A stretch of DNA of 64,000 nucleotides. Source: Ignavibacteria bacterium (GTDB lineage: Bacteria; Bacteroidota; Ignavibacteria; Ignavibacteriales; SURF-24). How positions within the stretch are numbered: the first letter of the stretch is position 1; each line of letters begins with the position of its first letter. Below the pieces are notes generated by a model that was not told the origin of the DNA, did not search any database, and worked only from the letters and a program-made list of their open reading frames with translations. Below, in pieces: positions 54,367 to 63,836 of this stretch. Both the position numbers and the translations under genes were made by a program. The stretch is from contig JAAXKQ010000013.1 in the NCBI GenBank assembly GCA_025612245.1, positions 83,979-147,978 of the forward strand, read 5' to 3'.

Positions 54367-54588
54367 TCAGGATTTTCTTGCGCCGACTACCACCATAATT
54401 ATGCCTGCCACCACAGCCACGCCCGAAGCAATTGGAGTAACAGGAACTGTTTCCTTCTTTTCCGTCTGTATCTCCACGGGCCCAAGGTCCGCAACCTTGC
54501 TTTTTTTCGTGAAGCTTATGCCTCCGAAAATAAATCCGGCTATGCCGAGCAGTATAAGAATGATCCCAATTACAGTAAGTGCTTTCAT
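54367..54588 (-). CDS. DUF3185 small membrane protein
   Basis: The 73-residue protein (MKALTVIGIILILLGIAGFIFGGISFTKK...) has two membrane helices joined by a charged loop (PVEIQTEKKETVPV) and ends GARKS. It fits DUF3185, whose function is unknown. It lies 44 bases upstream of the OsmC gene on the same strand. Confidence 0.87.
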   Translation of the reverse strand: MKALTVIGIILILLGIAGFIFGGISFTKKSKVADLGPVEIQTEKKETVPVTPIASGVAVVAGIIMVVVGARKS

Positions 54589-54658
54589 TCTAAGCCTCTC
54601 TTATTATGTAAAAACATAAGGAAGTGTAAAATGAATAGTCCAAAGAACTTCCTGATGC

Positions 54659-54679
54659 CAGGCCGTCCTTGGCGGCCTG
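54659..54679. repeat. GC-rich hairpin between hemW and the DUF3185 gene
   Basis: CAGGCCG and CGGCCTG pair around a seven-base loop. No U-run follows on either strand. It may mark a terminator of an unusual type or a leader element of the DUF3185 gene. Confidence 0.35.
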
Positions 54680-54784
54680 TACGTTTAATATGGTACGACT
54701 AAAACTTTAAAATTGCAATGGGCTGTATATAAAAAGAATGTTTTATGGGAAAGAGTACATCATGAGAGAAGAATCAGGAAAGAC

Positions 54785-55921
54785 TTAAAGGATCTTCTGC
54801 AGAATCTCATCGCACAGGGCATAGCCCTTTTCGGTAAGGTGAATGTGGCCGTCATCGAAAATGAGGAGTCCCCTTCTCTGAAAGGATTTTAACTGTGCGT
54901 GGCGGCTTTGGAACCATTCATCGCCGAACTTGTCCTTTAAGGCTTTTACGTTAAGGCCGCTGCTCCTGAAGGCAAGCATAACGTATTCAGTGAGCATCTG
55001 AGAGCCTGTCAGCTCCTCGAAGCTGGCAACAGCACTCCAGCTTTCATTTATTTTCTTAATATAAAGGCTGATATTGGAGTAATTCCACCAGCGTTTCCCA
55101 TTCACAAAGGAATGTGCGGATGTGCCGAATGAGAGGTAATCCCTGTACTGCCAGTAGGCATTGTTGTGCCGGCACTGGTAGCCCTCCATGGCAAAGTTAG
55201 ATACTTCATACTGCTGGAACTTCCGGGCTTTCAGAAAATCAATTGTAATCCTGTATATCTCCGCGTCATAATCTGCATCCTGAAGCTTGACCTTGCCGTC
55301 GAGAACCAGTTTGTTAAGCACCGTTCCCCTTTCAAGTATCAGGCTGTAAGCCGAGATGTGTTTTACGGGAAGCTCTACTGCCGTTTCCAGGTTAAGGAGC
55401 CACTTTTTTTTAGTCTGCCCCGGGAGATTAAATATGAGGTCCAGGTTAATGTTCTTAAAGCCGACCGCATCGGCATCCATTATTGTATTTATGGCCGCCT
55501 GACGGCTGTGTATGCGTGTAAGGAATTTCAGCTCTTCATCATCAAAGGATTGGATGCCAACGCTGAGGCGGTTTATGCCGAGTTCCAGGAAGTGGTAAAG
55601 CTTCTCTTTATCTACCGTGCCCGGGTTGGTTTCAAGCGTAATCTCAGCGTCATCCGATACAGAATAACGGCTTTTCAGCATTTCTAGTATCTCTGCAATG
55701 TAACCGGGTTCCATTAAGGAAGGCGTACCGCCACCGAAGAAGATCGAGGTAAAAACCCTCCCTTCGGAATACAAAGCCGCGTAGTGATCGATTTCTTTTT
55801 TCAGGGCGTCAAGATAGTTCTGTACGTTATCCCTCGTTATAACCGAATAAAAATCGCAGTAAATGCATTTGTGCTCGCAAAAAGGGATGTGCACGTATAA
55901 GGCAGCTTCTTTCAATTTCAA
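54785..55921 (-). CDS. hemW: HemW, heme chaperone (radical SAM)
   Basis: The 378-residue protein has the HemW/HemN-like radical-SAM opening LYVHIPFCEHKCIYCDF (CxxxCxxC), FFGGGTPSLM, SVGIQSFDDEELKFL and NLDLIFNLPGQ. HemW delivers heme to respiratory proteins rather than acting as an oxidase. The start is a TTG at 55921, as no ATG lies before the radical-SAM motif. Confidence 0.93.
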   Translation of the reverse strand: MKLKEAALYVHIPFCEHKCIYCDFYSVITRDNVQNYLDALKKEIDHYAALYSEGRVFTSIFFGGGTPSLMEPGYIAEILEMLKSRYSVSDDAEITLETNPGTVDKEKLYHFLELGINRLSVGIQSFDDEELKFLTRIHSRQAAINTIMDADAVGFKNINLDLIFNLPGQTKKKWLLNLETAVELPVKHISAYSLILERGTVLNKLVLDGKVKLQDADYDAEIYRITIDFLKARKFQQYEVSNFAMEGYQCRHNNAYWQYRDYLSFGTSAHSFVNGKRWWNYSNISLYIKKINESWSAVASFEELTGSQMLTEYVMLAFRSSGLNVKALKDKFGDEWFQSRHAQLKSFQRRGLLIFDDGHIHLTEKGYALCDEILQKIL

Positions 55922-55996
55922 CTCTATTTTCTTCTTTCTTTAGATAATTGACGCTATAAATGAAAATAACAGGAACTCCTCATTCTAATAAGAGAC

Positions 55997-57709
55997 TTAC
56001 TCCCGTCCGATCCCCATAAGCTCTCTTGCCCCTTTAAGGCTGGCTTCCGTAACCTCCTCGCCGCTCATCAGTTTAGCCACTTCGCGAATGCGCCCATCCT
56101 TGTCGAGCCTGGTAATATGGCTTACAACCCTGTCGCCGTAAACGCCCTTTTCTACTGCATAGTGCTGGTCGGCAAGTCCTGCAATCTGAGGCAGGTGCGT
56201 AATTGAAATTATCTGGTGGAATCCGGCAAGAGACTTCAGCGTATGGCCCACTTTCTGTGCTATGCGTCCGCTTACGCCCGTATCGATCTCATCGAAAATG
56301 AGTAAAGGCAACTGGTCGTTCTTAGCAAGGATTGTCTTGAGGGCAAGCATTACTCTGGATATTTCCCCGCCCGAGGCAACCTTAGCCAGAGGTTTTGGAT
56401 CTTCACCGAGGTTGGTGGAAATGTAGAATTCCACCTCGTCGAAGCCTGACCTGCTATATTTATAATGCTTTTCGTTTGAGACAATAAACGAGTCCGAATT
56501 ATTATCCGCAGTGTTCTGTGTAATGTTAACCCTGAAAACAGCATCCGTAATGCCAAGGTATGCCAGGGCTTTGACGACGTCGGACTCGACCGACCTGGCA
56601 GTTTCAGTTCTTTTCTTTGAGAGCTTTGCAGCAGCAGCTCCGCATGCCTCGCGGGCACGCGCGATCTCCTCCTGGAGTGAAGTGATGCTCTCGGCAAAAT
56701 TTTCAGCCAGGCTGAATTCTTCGCCAATCCTGCTGCGATATGCTATTACCCCTTCAAGAGATCCGCCGTACTTCTTTTTGAGCATGTTGATGGCTCCGAT
56801 GCGCTCGCGTACTTCCTCCAGGCGCTCGGGCTCCAGGTCTATTTTACCGGCATAGCTCCTTACAAATTCCGAAATGTCGCTGATTAAGGTTAAAGCGCTC
56901 TGGCACTCCCCTTCAATATCCTGGAAGCTGGGGTCGATTTTTGAGAGTTCCTGCAGCTGATGCCTTATCTGCACGAGTGCGTCGTAGACAGCGCTTTCGG
57001 ATTCATAAAGGTTGTGATAAATGCCGTTAGTAGCCTCAAGAAGCTTTTCCGCATTCTCAAGTATTTTCAGTTCGTGTGAGAGTTTTTCATCCTCATTCCC
57101 CTCCGGGCTGACTGCATCAATTTCCCTGATCTGAAAAGAATAAAGCTCTTTTTTCTCCTTCAGGAGCTCTTCTTTTTCCCTGAGGGATTTGAGCTCATGC
57201 AGAAGGCTGCTCAACCTGGAATAGTTCTGCTGATATTCAGCTAATAGCTTTTCATGCCTGCCAAAATCATCCAGCATCTCAATGTGCGTCTCAGTCCTTA
57301 AGAGCGACTGGTGTTCGTGCTGCCCGTGCAGGTCTACCAGCAGGTTTCCCACGTCTTTAATGAGCGAAAGGGAAACGGGCGTATCGTTTATGAAGCAGCG
57401 GTTTGACCCTTTAAGCGATATCTCACGCCTCATGATAAGTTCAGGCATATAATCGATATCGTTTTCCTCCAGCACTTTTTTCACCTTGAGGTTCTCGTCG
57501 ATATCGAAAATGCCCTCCACTACCGACTTGGAGGCGCCCTTTCTAACCACCTCGTTTGAGGCTCTTTCGCCCAAAAGAAGGCCCATTGCATCGATAAGTA
57601 TGGACTTACCCGCACCGGTCTCGCCGGTGATGATATTCAGTCCCTTGCCGAACTCAATAATGATCTTGTCGATGAGGGCATAGTCCCGGATTTGCAGTGA
57701 TTTTAGCAT
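55997..57709 (-). CDS. recN: DNA repair protein RecN
   Basis: The 570-residue SMC-like ATPase has the Walker A GETGAGKSILIDAMGLLLGERAS, a long coiled-coil middle (about 150-370), the signature VASGGEISRVMLALK and the Walker B LLIFDEIDTGVSGRIAQKVG. RecN acts at double-strand breaks with RecA. It is transcribed alone or after the gene upstream. Confidence 0.96.
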   Translation of the reverse strand: MLKSLQIRDYALIDKIIIEFGKGLNIITGETGAGKSILIDAMGLLLGERASNEVVRKGASKSVVEGIFDIDENLKVKKVLEENDIDYMPELIMRREISLKGSNRCFINDTPVSLSLIKDVGNLLVDLHGQHEHQSLLRTETHIEMLDDFGRHEKLLAEYQQNYSRLSSLLHELKSLREKEELLKEKKELYSFQIREIDAVSPEGNEDEKLSHELKILENAEKLLEATNGIYHNLYESESAVYDALVQIRHQLQELSKIDPSFQDIEGECQSALTLISDISEFVRSYAGKIDLEPERLEEVRERIGAINMLKKKYGGSLEGVIAYRSRIGEEFSLAENFAESITSLQEEIARAREACGAAAAKLSKKRTETARSVESDVVKALAYLGITDAVFRVNITQNTADNNSDSFIVSNEKHYKYSRSGFDEVEFYISTNLGEDPKPLAKVASGGEISRVMLALKTILAKNDQLPLLIFDEIDTGVSGRIAQKVGHTLKSLAGFHQIISITHLPQIAGLADQHYAVEKGVYGDRVVSHITRLDKDGRIREVAKLMSGEEVTEASLKGARELMGIGRE

Positions 57710-57783
57710 ATATTCTTATAATTTTCCTGTAAATTTACGTGAATTCGAAGGAAAATAAAAGGAATAAAAAAGTTCCACGGCTC

Positions 57784-59976
57784 TCATTTGATGAGGAGCA
57801 TTTTCCTGGTCTGCACGGATTTTCCAGCCTCGAGGCGGTAGAAATAGATGCCGCTGCCGAGCCCTTCTTCCAGTGCGTTGAACCTTACGGAATAATTTCC
57901 TGCCCGCTTAAAGCCGTCTTCCAGCCTGGCAACTTCTTTACCCAGAACGTCGAAGACCCTGAGCCTGACGTACCCGTCATTAGCCAGCCGGTAGCTTATT
58001 ACCGTTTCAGGGTTAAACGGGTTTGGATAGTTCTGTTTCAGCTCAAAGCTTTCAGCAATTTTATGACTGGGGCTCACGCCGTCTGTTATGCCGGGCTTAA
58101 AACTCAGCTTATAAAGACTCCCGTTAGCACCGCATAGGGCCAGCGAGGTGCTGTTAAGCTTTGAAATGGAAGTAAGATTTTCGCCGTAATAGCCCGTATC
58201 AACCACGGCCATTTTGTTTTCTGAGACAAAGCTCAAAATTAACCCTTTATCTGCAACGGCCCAGACGGTTGAATCATTCATTGCCAAAATGTCATTGATC
58301 TGAATTCCCTTAAGCGCCAGCGTATCCGTAAGGAGCTCAATTGTCTTAAAGCCGTCAGTTGTTCTATAGATGGCGCCCCTTTGTCCGCAGGCAAAACCAT
58401 AAAGCTCATTCAGCATGTAAACAGAGTTAAGATTCACGTCCGGACTTGCGAGCGAGCCGTGCGACCAGTTAATGCCGTCGTAGGTCTCATAAATCTTACC
58501 TCCGCCCCCGGCGGCAAATCCCCTTGTATAGGAAAGCATTTTAATATCACGCAGCTCACCGTTAAACTCCGCAAGCTTTGTCCAGTTATTTCCCTTATCG
58601 GATGTCTTAAATATCTGTCCCACAATAATTGTCGTATCAGTTTTCTGGGTTGTGCTGCCGTTTACAATATAACCGTTATTTTCGTCATTAAAAAATAATT
58701 TATAGTTTGTGTAAGTTCCTGCCGGGCGGAGCTGATCCCAGGCGGAGCCGTTATTTGAAGAATGATAAAAGCTGCCGCCCTTGCCGCAGGTATAAAGGTT
58801 ATTCCCGACGGCAAAAATACTGCGCAGGGCACCGCCTGCTCTCAGGGGCTGCCTTTGCCAGGAGACTCCGCCGTCGTGTGTAACGTCAATTTCCCCTTCA
58901 TAAGCAGAGCCGCCGGCGACCGTTATATTAAGCGAGTCCTGTGCAACGGCACTATAGAAATCCCTGCTGCTTATTGTACTTGTCTTCCATGTCAGCCCCC
59001 TGTCATCCGAGAAGAACAAAACGCCTGCGCTGCCCATTACAGCCACTTTATCGTTTCCAAGAGGAAGAACCGAATTTAGTTGATCGCTGGTAAAATTTGA
59101 TATTTGCGACCAGCTACTGCCGCCGTCAGCTGTCCTGTAAATATTTCCGTAAGCTCCGCAGGCTAATCCTTCCAAAGGATTAAGGAAACTGATTGAATAC
59201 AGGTTATCGGAGCCGGCATAAGAAAGTAGGCTGAACGTTTCGCCGCCGTCGGTACTCTTAAAGATCCTGCCGAACCTTCCGCTTATAAAATAGTTTCCCG
59301 ATGCCGACCTGGTAATAGAGTACATATATACTGTTTTTAAGCCCTGTCCGATAGTTGCTGTATGCCAGTTCATGCCGCCGTCGGAAGTAATCAGGACAGT
59401 CTTGATGTTACCAACAAGAATGCCTTTACTGGAATTCTCCCAGCTCATGGCTAAAAAGCTCAGGTCGGTTATTGAGGGAATGGTAACTTCTTTCCAGTTC
59501 CTTCCGCCGTCAGTTGTTTTTAGCAGTTTGGCCGAGTTATTGCTTCCGCTTCCGCAGATATAGCCGGTATCGGGGTCGGAAAAGTAGATATCATTAATAG
59601 TTCCTTTATAGACGAGTGTATCTGTCTGTTCCTGCCATGTGGCGCCCCCGTCTGTAGTTTTATAAATTATCCCCTGGCTGCCGCCGACCCAACCGTTTTT
59701 TTCATCCCTGAAAAAAATGCTCTGCAGATTATCCCCTGCTCTGAAAGGCTGTGAAGGCGTACTGTGCCAGCTGCCTCCCAAATCCTCCGATACAGCCACA
59801 AACGACCTGACAGTAAGTCTGCTGCCTACGGCATACATTAAATTACCCGACTTGACTATTTTTTTTATATCTCCCTGAAATTCAGGTTTTCTTATCTGTA
59901 ACAAGGTATGCTGAGCAAGTAAAGGGATACTAAAGATCAGTAGGAAAAACAAGGTAGAAAGCTTCTTCATATACAT
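57784..59976 (-). CDS. Large secreted YCF48-like beta-propeller protein with T9SS tail
   Basis: The 730-residue protein has a signal peptide (MKKLSTLFFLLIFSIPLLA-Q). About 12 repeats of the Ycf48/photosystem-assembly-like propeller type follow (IIYKTTDGGATWQEQ, LLKTTDGGRNWKEV, IFKSTDGGETFSLL), and a T9SS sorting domain (NYPNPFNPETVISYRL). Propellers of this type bind proteins or carbohydrate on the outer surface. The exact role is unknown. It is divergent from the initiator tRNA gene. Confidence 0.9.
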   Translation of the reverse strand: MYMKKLSTLFFLLIFSIPLLAQHTLLQIRKPEFQGDIKKIVKSGNLMYAVGSRLTVRSFVAVSEDLGGSWHSTPSQPFRAGDNLQSIFFRDEKNGWVGGSQGIIYKTTDGGATWQEQTDTLVYKGTINDIYFSDPDTGYICGSGSNNSAKLLKTTDGGRNWKEVTIPSITDLSFLAMSWENSSKGILVGNIKTVLITSDGGMNWHTATIGQGLKTVYMYSITRSASGNYFISGRFGRIFKSTDGGETFSLLSYAGSDNLYSISFLNPLEGLACGAYGNIYRTADGGSSWSQISNFTSDQLNSVLPLGNDKVAVMGSAGVLFFSDDRGLTWKTSTISSRDFYSAVAQDSLNITVAGGSAYEGEIDVTHDGGVSWQRQPLRAGGALRSIFAVGNNLYTCGKGGSFYHSSNNGSAWDQLRPAGTYTNYKLFFNDENNGYIVNGSTTQKTDTTIIVGQIFKTSDKGNNWTKLAEFNGELRDIKMLSYTRGFAAGGGGKIYETYDGINWSHGSLASPDVNLNSVYMLNELYGFACGQRGAIYRTTDGFKTIELLTDTLALKGIQINDILAMNDSTVWAVADKGLILSFVSENKMAVVDTGYYGENLTSISKLNSTSLALCGANGSLYKLSFKPGITDGVSPSHKIAESFELKQNYPNPFNPETVISYRLANDGYVRLRVFDVLGKEVARLEDGFKRAGNYSVRFNALEEGLGSGIYFYRLEAGKSVQTRKMLLIK

Positions 59977-60112
59977 TCCGGTAATTTATAAATCAAAAGT
60001 ATTAACGATTGTAAAAAAACACCGAAAATATAGCAAAGTTTGAGATATATTGTATAAATGGACAGAAATTAAAATATTATGATTTTTAATTATAGAATAA
60101 GGCTCACATAAT

Positions 60113-60141
60113 TTGACAATGAAGGGTAATATCGCTATATT
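60113..60141 (+). promoter_or_regulatory. Promoter of the initiator tRNA gene
   Basis: TTGACA (60113-60118), 17 bases and TATATT (60136-60141) form a near-ideal housekeeping promoter about 50 bases upstream of the tRNA gene. The -10 also reads TATATTTG (60136-60143), the Bacteroidetes-type element TAnnTTTG. Confidence 0.85.
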
Positions 60142-60194
60142 TGAAGTACGAAATTTAACTGTGTTCAGACACATTATAAAATAGATTTTTACAT

Positions 60195-60267
<73 letters not shown>

Positions 60268-60272
60268 CAAAG

Positions 60273-60306
60273 AAACCCTTAAAGCTTTTGTTTTAAGGGT
60301 TTTTTC
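60273..60306 (+). terminator. Terminator of the tRNA gene
   Basis: An 11-base-pair stem (60273-60283 with 60292-60302) with a GCTTTTGT loop is followed by T's. It lies five bases beyond the tRNA 3' end. Confidence 0.9.
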
Positions 60307-60805
60307 ATTTTAAAGCAGGACTGAATTTTTGCCAGAAGTTCTGAAAAATGGTAAAGTTTTCAGAAGTTTTTCAGAAAATTGTAATCTGATATTTTCCAAA
60401 AGATATGAATTATTGAATTATTTACTTAGGGATAACCCCTTGAAAGGTATAAAAATAATCATAGATTTGAAATGCAAGTTAAAATCTACTTTTTACCCCA
60501 CACTTAAATTTTGAAGATTTCCCCAGCTTATAAATTCTCACTTCAGCAGCAAAATGAGAGGTTATGCAAAAATAGTCTGGTAGTCCCGATAAATGTATAT
60601 ATCTATTATATAGAACATATTCTATTTGGGAGACTACCTGATAAATTAAATAGTTTTTATTTCCCCGATTTAATTCTATTATCCTGTTTACATAACAGAG
60701 GATAAAGCTGGAAAGCAAACCCATCTAATAAATCATCCGATTTTGCCAAAATCTGACAAATAGGGAATTCAGTTTCCCAAGCAATATTTGGTATAAGATA
60801 CTTAA
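60307..60805. other. AT-rich gene-free stretch beyond the tRNA
   Basis: About 500 AT-rich bases. Short frames exist on both strands but lack ribosome sites and composition typical of genes. It marks the change from core to accessory sequence. No direct repeat of the tRNA 3' end was found. Confidence 0.5.
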
Positions 60806-60853
60806 CAGCGGAGATACAAAAGACTCTTGTGAGTCATGGCTCTGCTGTTTTTT
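60806..60853 (+). terminator. Two-stem hairpin followed by T-run in the accessory region
   Basis: CAGCGGA (60806-60812) pairs with TCTGCTG (60841-60847; one G-T), enclosing the inner stem GACTC-TTGT-GAGTC. Six T follow. It could end a small plus-strand transcript. Confidence 0.55.
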
Positions 60854-60930
60854 AGCATAGGTTTGTACGTTAAACAATAATGAAAGGATAATACCTATTT
60901 TTTATCGGATCAAAAGCAGCAGAAATTTTA

Positions 60931-61050
60931 GTGAAAGTTCTATATAGAATTAAGGGGGTGGTTATTCAGGCAAAGCAGCCCCTGATTGAAATTGGAATAC
61001 AGAAAATCAGTGACGTGATGAAACGAAGAAAGCAGGCTAAGAATGGATAA
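60931..61050 (+). CDS. 39-residue ORF in the accessory region
   Basis: A GTG-start frame encodes MKVLYRIKGVVIQAK... ending MKRRKQAKNG. No clear SD precedes the GTG; an inner GTG at 60958 follows AAGGGG too closely. Its stop overlaps the next ORF's start. The basic C-terminal end suggests nucleic-acid binding, weakly. Function unknown. Confidence 0.35.
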   Translation: MKVLYRIKGVVIQAKQPLIEIGIQKISDVMKRRKQAKNG

Positions 61051-61219
61051 GAAGTTAAGAATAATCCTTAAGATAGTCAGGGCTATTGTAGAAATTCTCG
61101 AAATAAAGCTGGATGACAAAAGAAGGCTGAGCGATTACAGGCTGGATGAACTTAATAGAATTTACCACTCTGGCTATCACGAAGGTAATGAATATAACCA
61201 TGATGACAAAGTTAAATAA
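61043..61219 (+). CDS. 58-residue ORF in the accessory region
   Basis: ATG at 61043 to TAA at 61219 encodes MDKKLRIILKIVRAIVEIL..., a charged, amphipathic helix followed by a His/Tyr/Asn-rich tail ending DDKVK. It overlaps the upstream frame by eight bases (AATGGATAA), an arrangement usual for coupled genes. No homologue is recognised. Confidence 0.45.
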   Translation: MDKKLRIILKIVRAIVEILEIKLDDKRRLSDYRLDELNRIYHSGYHEGNEYNHDDKVK

Positions 61220-61241
61220 AACTAAAGTAGGAGTATAAAGA

Positions 61242-61274
61242 AGGCCCATTAGGTGTAGCGGCACCCCTGGGCCT
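61242..61274. repeat. GC-rich bulged hairpin
   Basis: AGGCCCA pairs with TGGGCCT, enclosing a second stem GGTG/CACC, 22 bases past the 58-residue ORF. It is GC-rich in an AT-rich region. No T-run follows, so it is not a standard terminator. Confidence 0.45.
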
Positions 61275-61335
61275 ATCCCAAATTTGACAGTGATATAATC
61301 TCAGCTAAATACCACCACCTTTTGGGGAGAATGAA

Positions 61336-61353
61336 ATGAGAACCAATTCTCAT
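61336..61353. promoter_or_regulatory. ATGAGAA-CCAA-TTCTCAT inverted repeat
   Basis: A perfect seven-base inverted repeat with a four-base spacer. It lies 110 bases past the 3' end of the minus-strand gene at 61463, and no gene starts beside it. Confidence 0.3.
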
Positions 61354-61462
61354 CATACAAAGGCAAGTTAATACTTCAGTTTTCAAATGTCAATCCCCTA
61401 TTCTTCTAGGGCAATTTTGAATTTTTGTCTATAGTATAATGGATATATTTTAAACACTTTAT

Positions 61463-62167
61463 TTATAATCGTTTCGCTAATTCATGACCTATAGAATATA
61501 ATGATGAGTCTAACATCCCTCTCGTAGCTGATATATGTGTTATGAAATAAACATCATATTCTCTGTTATTTATTAAGGTAGTTCTAAAAGATACGACCCA
61601 ATCTTGTTTTGTATTTTTGTAATAATGGCCAATAATTGGGGATCCTTGCTTATAAAGGTTATAGAAAAAGGTTTCATAATTTACTCCTGATAAAATGAGA
61701 GCCTGTAACTTAGAAATTGATAAGTCCTCAATTAAAATTGGCAATGATTCTTTAACTTCAACAAAGAAAGATTCTTTTAAGTCTGATGTATTCTGGGAAT
61801 GAAAGATACTTAAGTCTGTCGTACCAAATTGAACTAATGACTCTTCATATGATATACCCTTCGTCTCTGCAAACGCAGTAATAATCTTTCGCATATTGAT
61901 GGCATACCGAAATCTAAAGTCCAGGTACTGTGCAAAAGTGGGATGCTGAGAACAAGCCTCTGAAGGATTTTGCTGCTCGTTCAGATAGGAATTACTTCCA
62001 GGATTTAGAGATATAAACATGTATTTTGTACTCTCAGGATAATAAGTCCCTAACCCAACCTCGCAGTAGAGCTTTTGATTATGGATTAATTGAAGTCTTG
62101 GACTCTTAGAACACTGCTCAATTTCAATCGCCTTTTTATATAAGGCATTAAGTTTTTCATCTGACAC
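61463..62167 (-). CDS. Unknown accessory protein with a uracil-glycosylase-like NPG motif
   Basis: The 234-residue protein starts with GTG behind AAAGAGGT (six to seven bases upstream). It has MFISLNPGSNS (residues about 50-60), like the NPG of Mug-type uracil-DNA glycosylases, and an ending THISATRGML that could be the second UDG motif (H-x-S). Between them lies a helical region with FRFRYAINMRKIITAF. No signal peptide. The UDG link rests on two short motifs, so treat it as a guess. It follows the HEPN-like gene by 58 bases on the same strand and is AT-rich, unlike the core genes. Confidence 0.6.
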   Translation of the reverse strand: MSDEKLNALYKKAIEIEQCSKSPRLQLIHNQKLYCEVGLGTYYPESTKYMFISLNPGSNSYLNEQQNPSEACSQHPTFAQYLDFRFRYAINMRKIITAFAETKGISYEESLVQFGTTDLSIFHSQNTSDLKESFFVEVKESLPILIEDLSISKLQALILSGVNYETFFYNLYKQGSPIIGHYYKNTKQDWVVSFRTTLINNREYDVYFITHISATRGMLDSSLYSIGHELAKRL

Positions 62168-62225
62168 AGCATACCTCTTTCAAATTGTTATTATAAACTA
62201 AATAACTGATAATAGATAATTGCCG

Positions 62226-63401
62226 TTAATTTATATCCGTTTTGAGTGTCGGACTAACTAATTTTATATTTTTCTCGAAGATTTTACTTCGGATTATCTT
62301 TAAGAATATTTTTTCAATTCTATCCTTCATTAAATAATCCACCATGCCTGATGCCGAGAAATCATTGTTTATTTTTTCAGCTTTTGGCAATAAATCATTG
62401 TTTTGCAGGAATATTTGAAGCGCGGTTAAATATATCACAGGTAATATATGTGTAAGTGGAGGTAATTTTTCCAAATTAAAAAGATGCAGCTTTGATCTCT
62501 CAATGCTATTGCCATGGAAAAAGTCATTCCTAGTATCATAAATATTTTTATATATTAATCCTAGAATATTACTATCAAGTATCAGTTTTTTATTAATCCA
62601 AACATTAAATCGACAGTTTTGCAGTTTTGGCTCACCGAATTCATATTTATTTAACTTGGCTATAATATCCGCGAGACGAATAGTGCCCGACCCGCCAGGA
62701 TGGAATAATATTTCAAAAGCACTAACCCAGAGACCTATTTTAGTGCCATAATCGTACAAAGTGGAAAAATTATCTGTTGCCATCTTACATGCTGAATAAG
62801 CCATTTGCAAGGATCTTAAAAGTGCAGAATACTGATGTTCCTTCTTATTATAAATAAAGTACTCTTCCCAAAGCTTAATTAATGCATTAAATAATTTATT
62901 ATCATAAAACAAGAAAAAGTTTTTTGTGTCAGGGAGTGAATAGTTAGGCTGATATTTTAATTTAGCTTTATATATAACATCATGTAAGGCTGGAGATTTG
63001 ACGAAGTAATACTTTTCATTATATCCGTTCAATAGAAACAACTCATAGTAATCTGAAAATAAAGTTGTAGAAACATTCGGTTGTTTAGCGTGTACTACAG
63101 GAATCCATCCATCTAAAATTATACATAATGCGGCAATATTTCTAAAGGCTACAACTGCAGCATGTCTTTCTTTTTTCCTAAATACCTTTTTACTAACAAT
63201 TAAGACGGCAGGCTTGATAGTTGCTCCATTTATATTAATAAAAGACGATAGTAAATCTCTTACTGGAGGATACTTTTCTTTTATTGAAGAAATTCTTGGA
63301 TCATCCTGACTAACTATTGCTGCGTATTTTGTTTCAATTGGTATATTGATGAAAAGATTTGGTAGTATACTTATAAATATCCAGGGATCGATTATTTTCA
63401 T
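62226..63401 (-). CDS. Large accessory protein with HEPN-like motif
   Basis: The 391-residue protein has no signal peptide. Residues 284-299 read ...TRNDFFHGNS, matching the HEPN catalytic motif R-x4-H (Arg291, His296), in a helical C-terminal half like Apea-type HEPN domains. The N-terminal half (VSQDDPRISSIKEKYPPVRDLL, DGWIPVVHAKQ) has no recognised fold. HEPN proteins are often RNases in defence and toxin systems, so defence is plausible but not shown. The gene is very AT-rich, and the ATG has only a weak SD. It may form an operon with the NPG-motif gene. Confidence 0.6.
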   Translation of the reverse strand: MKIIDPWIFISILPNLFINIPIETKYAAIVSQDDPRISSIKEKYPPVRDLLSSFININGATIKPAVLIVSKKVFRKKERHAAVVAFRNIAALCIILDGWIPVVHAKQPNVSTTLFSDYYELFLLNGYNEKYYFVKSPALHDVIYKAKLKYQPNYSLPDTKNFFLFYDNKLFNALIKLWEEYFIYNKKEHQYSALLRSLQMAYSACKMATDNFSTLYDYGTKIGLWVSAFEILFHPGGSGTIRLADIIAKLNKYEFGEPKLQNCRFNVWINKKLILDSNILGLIYKNIYDTRNDFFHGNSIERSKLHLFNLEKLPPLTHILPVIYLTALQIFLQNNDLLPKAEKINNDFSASGMVDYLMKDRIEKIFLKIIRSKIFEKNIKLVSPTLKTDIN

Positions 63402-63836
63402 AATATGTAGACTTCTTTTATATTACATCCCAACTTTATTCTGACAATATTTGATTTTCATCAGATCAATTCTCTAGTAATCACAAATAATAACATTGCT
63501 AATACGGATGCATAGGTGAACCGTACTACTAGTACTTGTGCAATAAGAGAATAGCTCCTATCAGTAATAAACCTATTCAATAACTACAAAAAAAAACGCA
63601 GGAACTTAAAAATGTAAAAGACAAATATCCAATTTTGACCAAAGCCAGATAATATTTTTGATATATACGGGCTCCGAATTTAGGAATAAAAGCATTAGTT
63701 GCAATAAAATATAATATTATTGGCAAAAGTCAAAGTGTTTTCAAATATTTACTAATGCCCTTGAGAAGAATTGCTAATAATTGAAATAATAAATTAACTT
63801 CTGGCATGGTGGGGGTGGCTAAATAAAGGAGGTACC
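63402..63836. other. Gene-free AT-rich stretch upstream of the HEPN-like gene
   Basis: About 430 bases without a supported gene. A small GTACT-ACT-AGTAC inverted repeat lies near 63521. It is the likely promoter side of the HEPN-like gene. Confidence 0.4.

Noticed and set aside
60329..60514. 61-codon plus-strand frame
   Set aside because: Starts near the tRNA terminator with no ribosome site; amino-acid make-up is unlike a real protein.
60479..60724. 81-codon minus-strand frame beyond the tRNA
   Set aside because: No ribosome site, no recognisable motif, and AT-rich composition expected to give chance frames.
61055..61264. 69-codon minus-strand frame
   Set aside because: Antisense to the 58-residue ORF and ends inside the GC-rich hairpin; the plus-strand frame is better supported.
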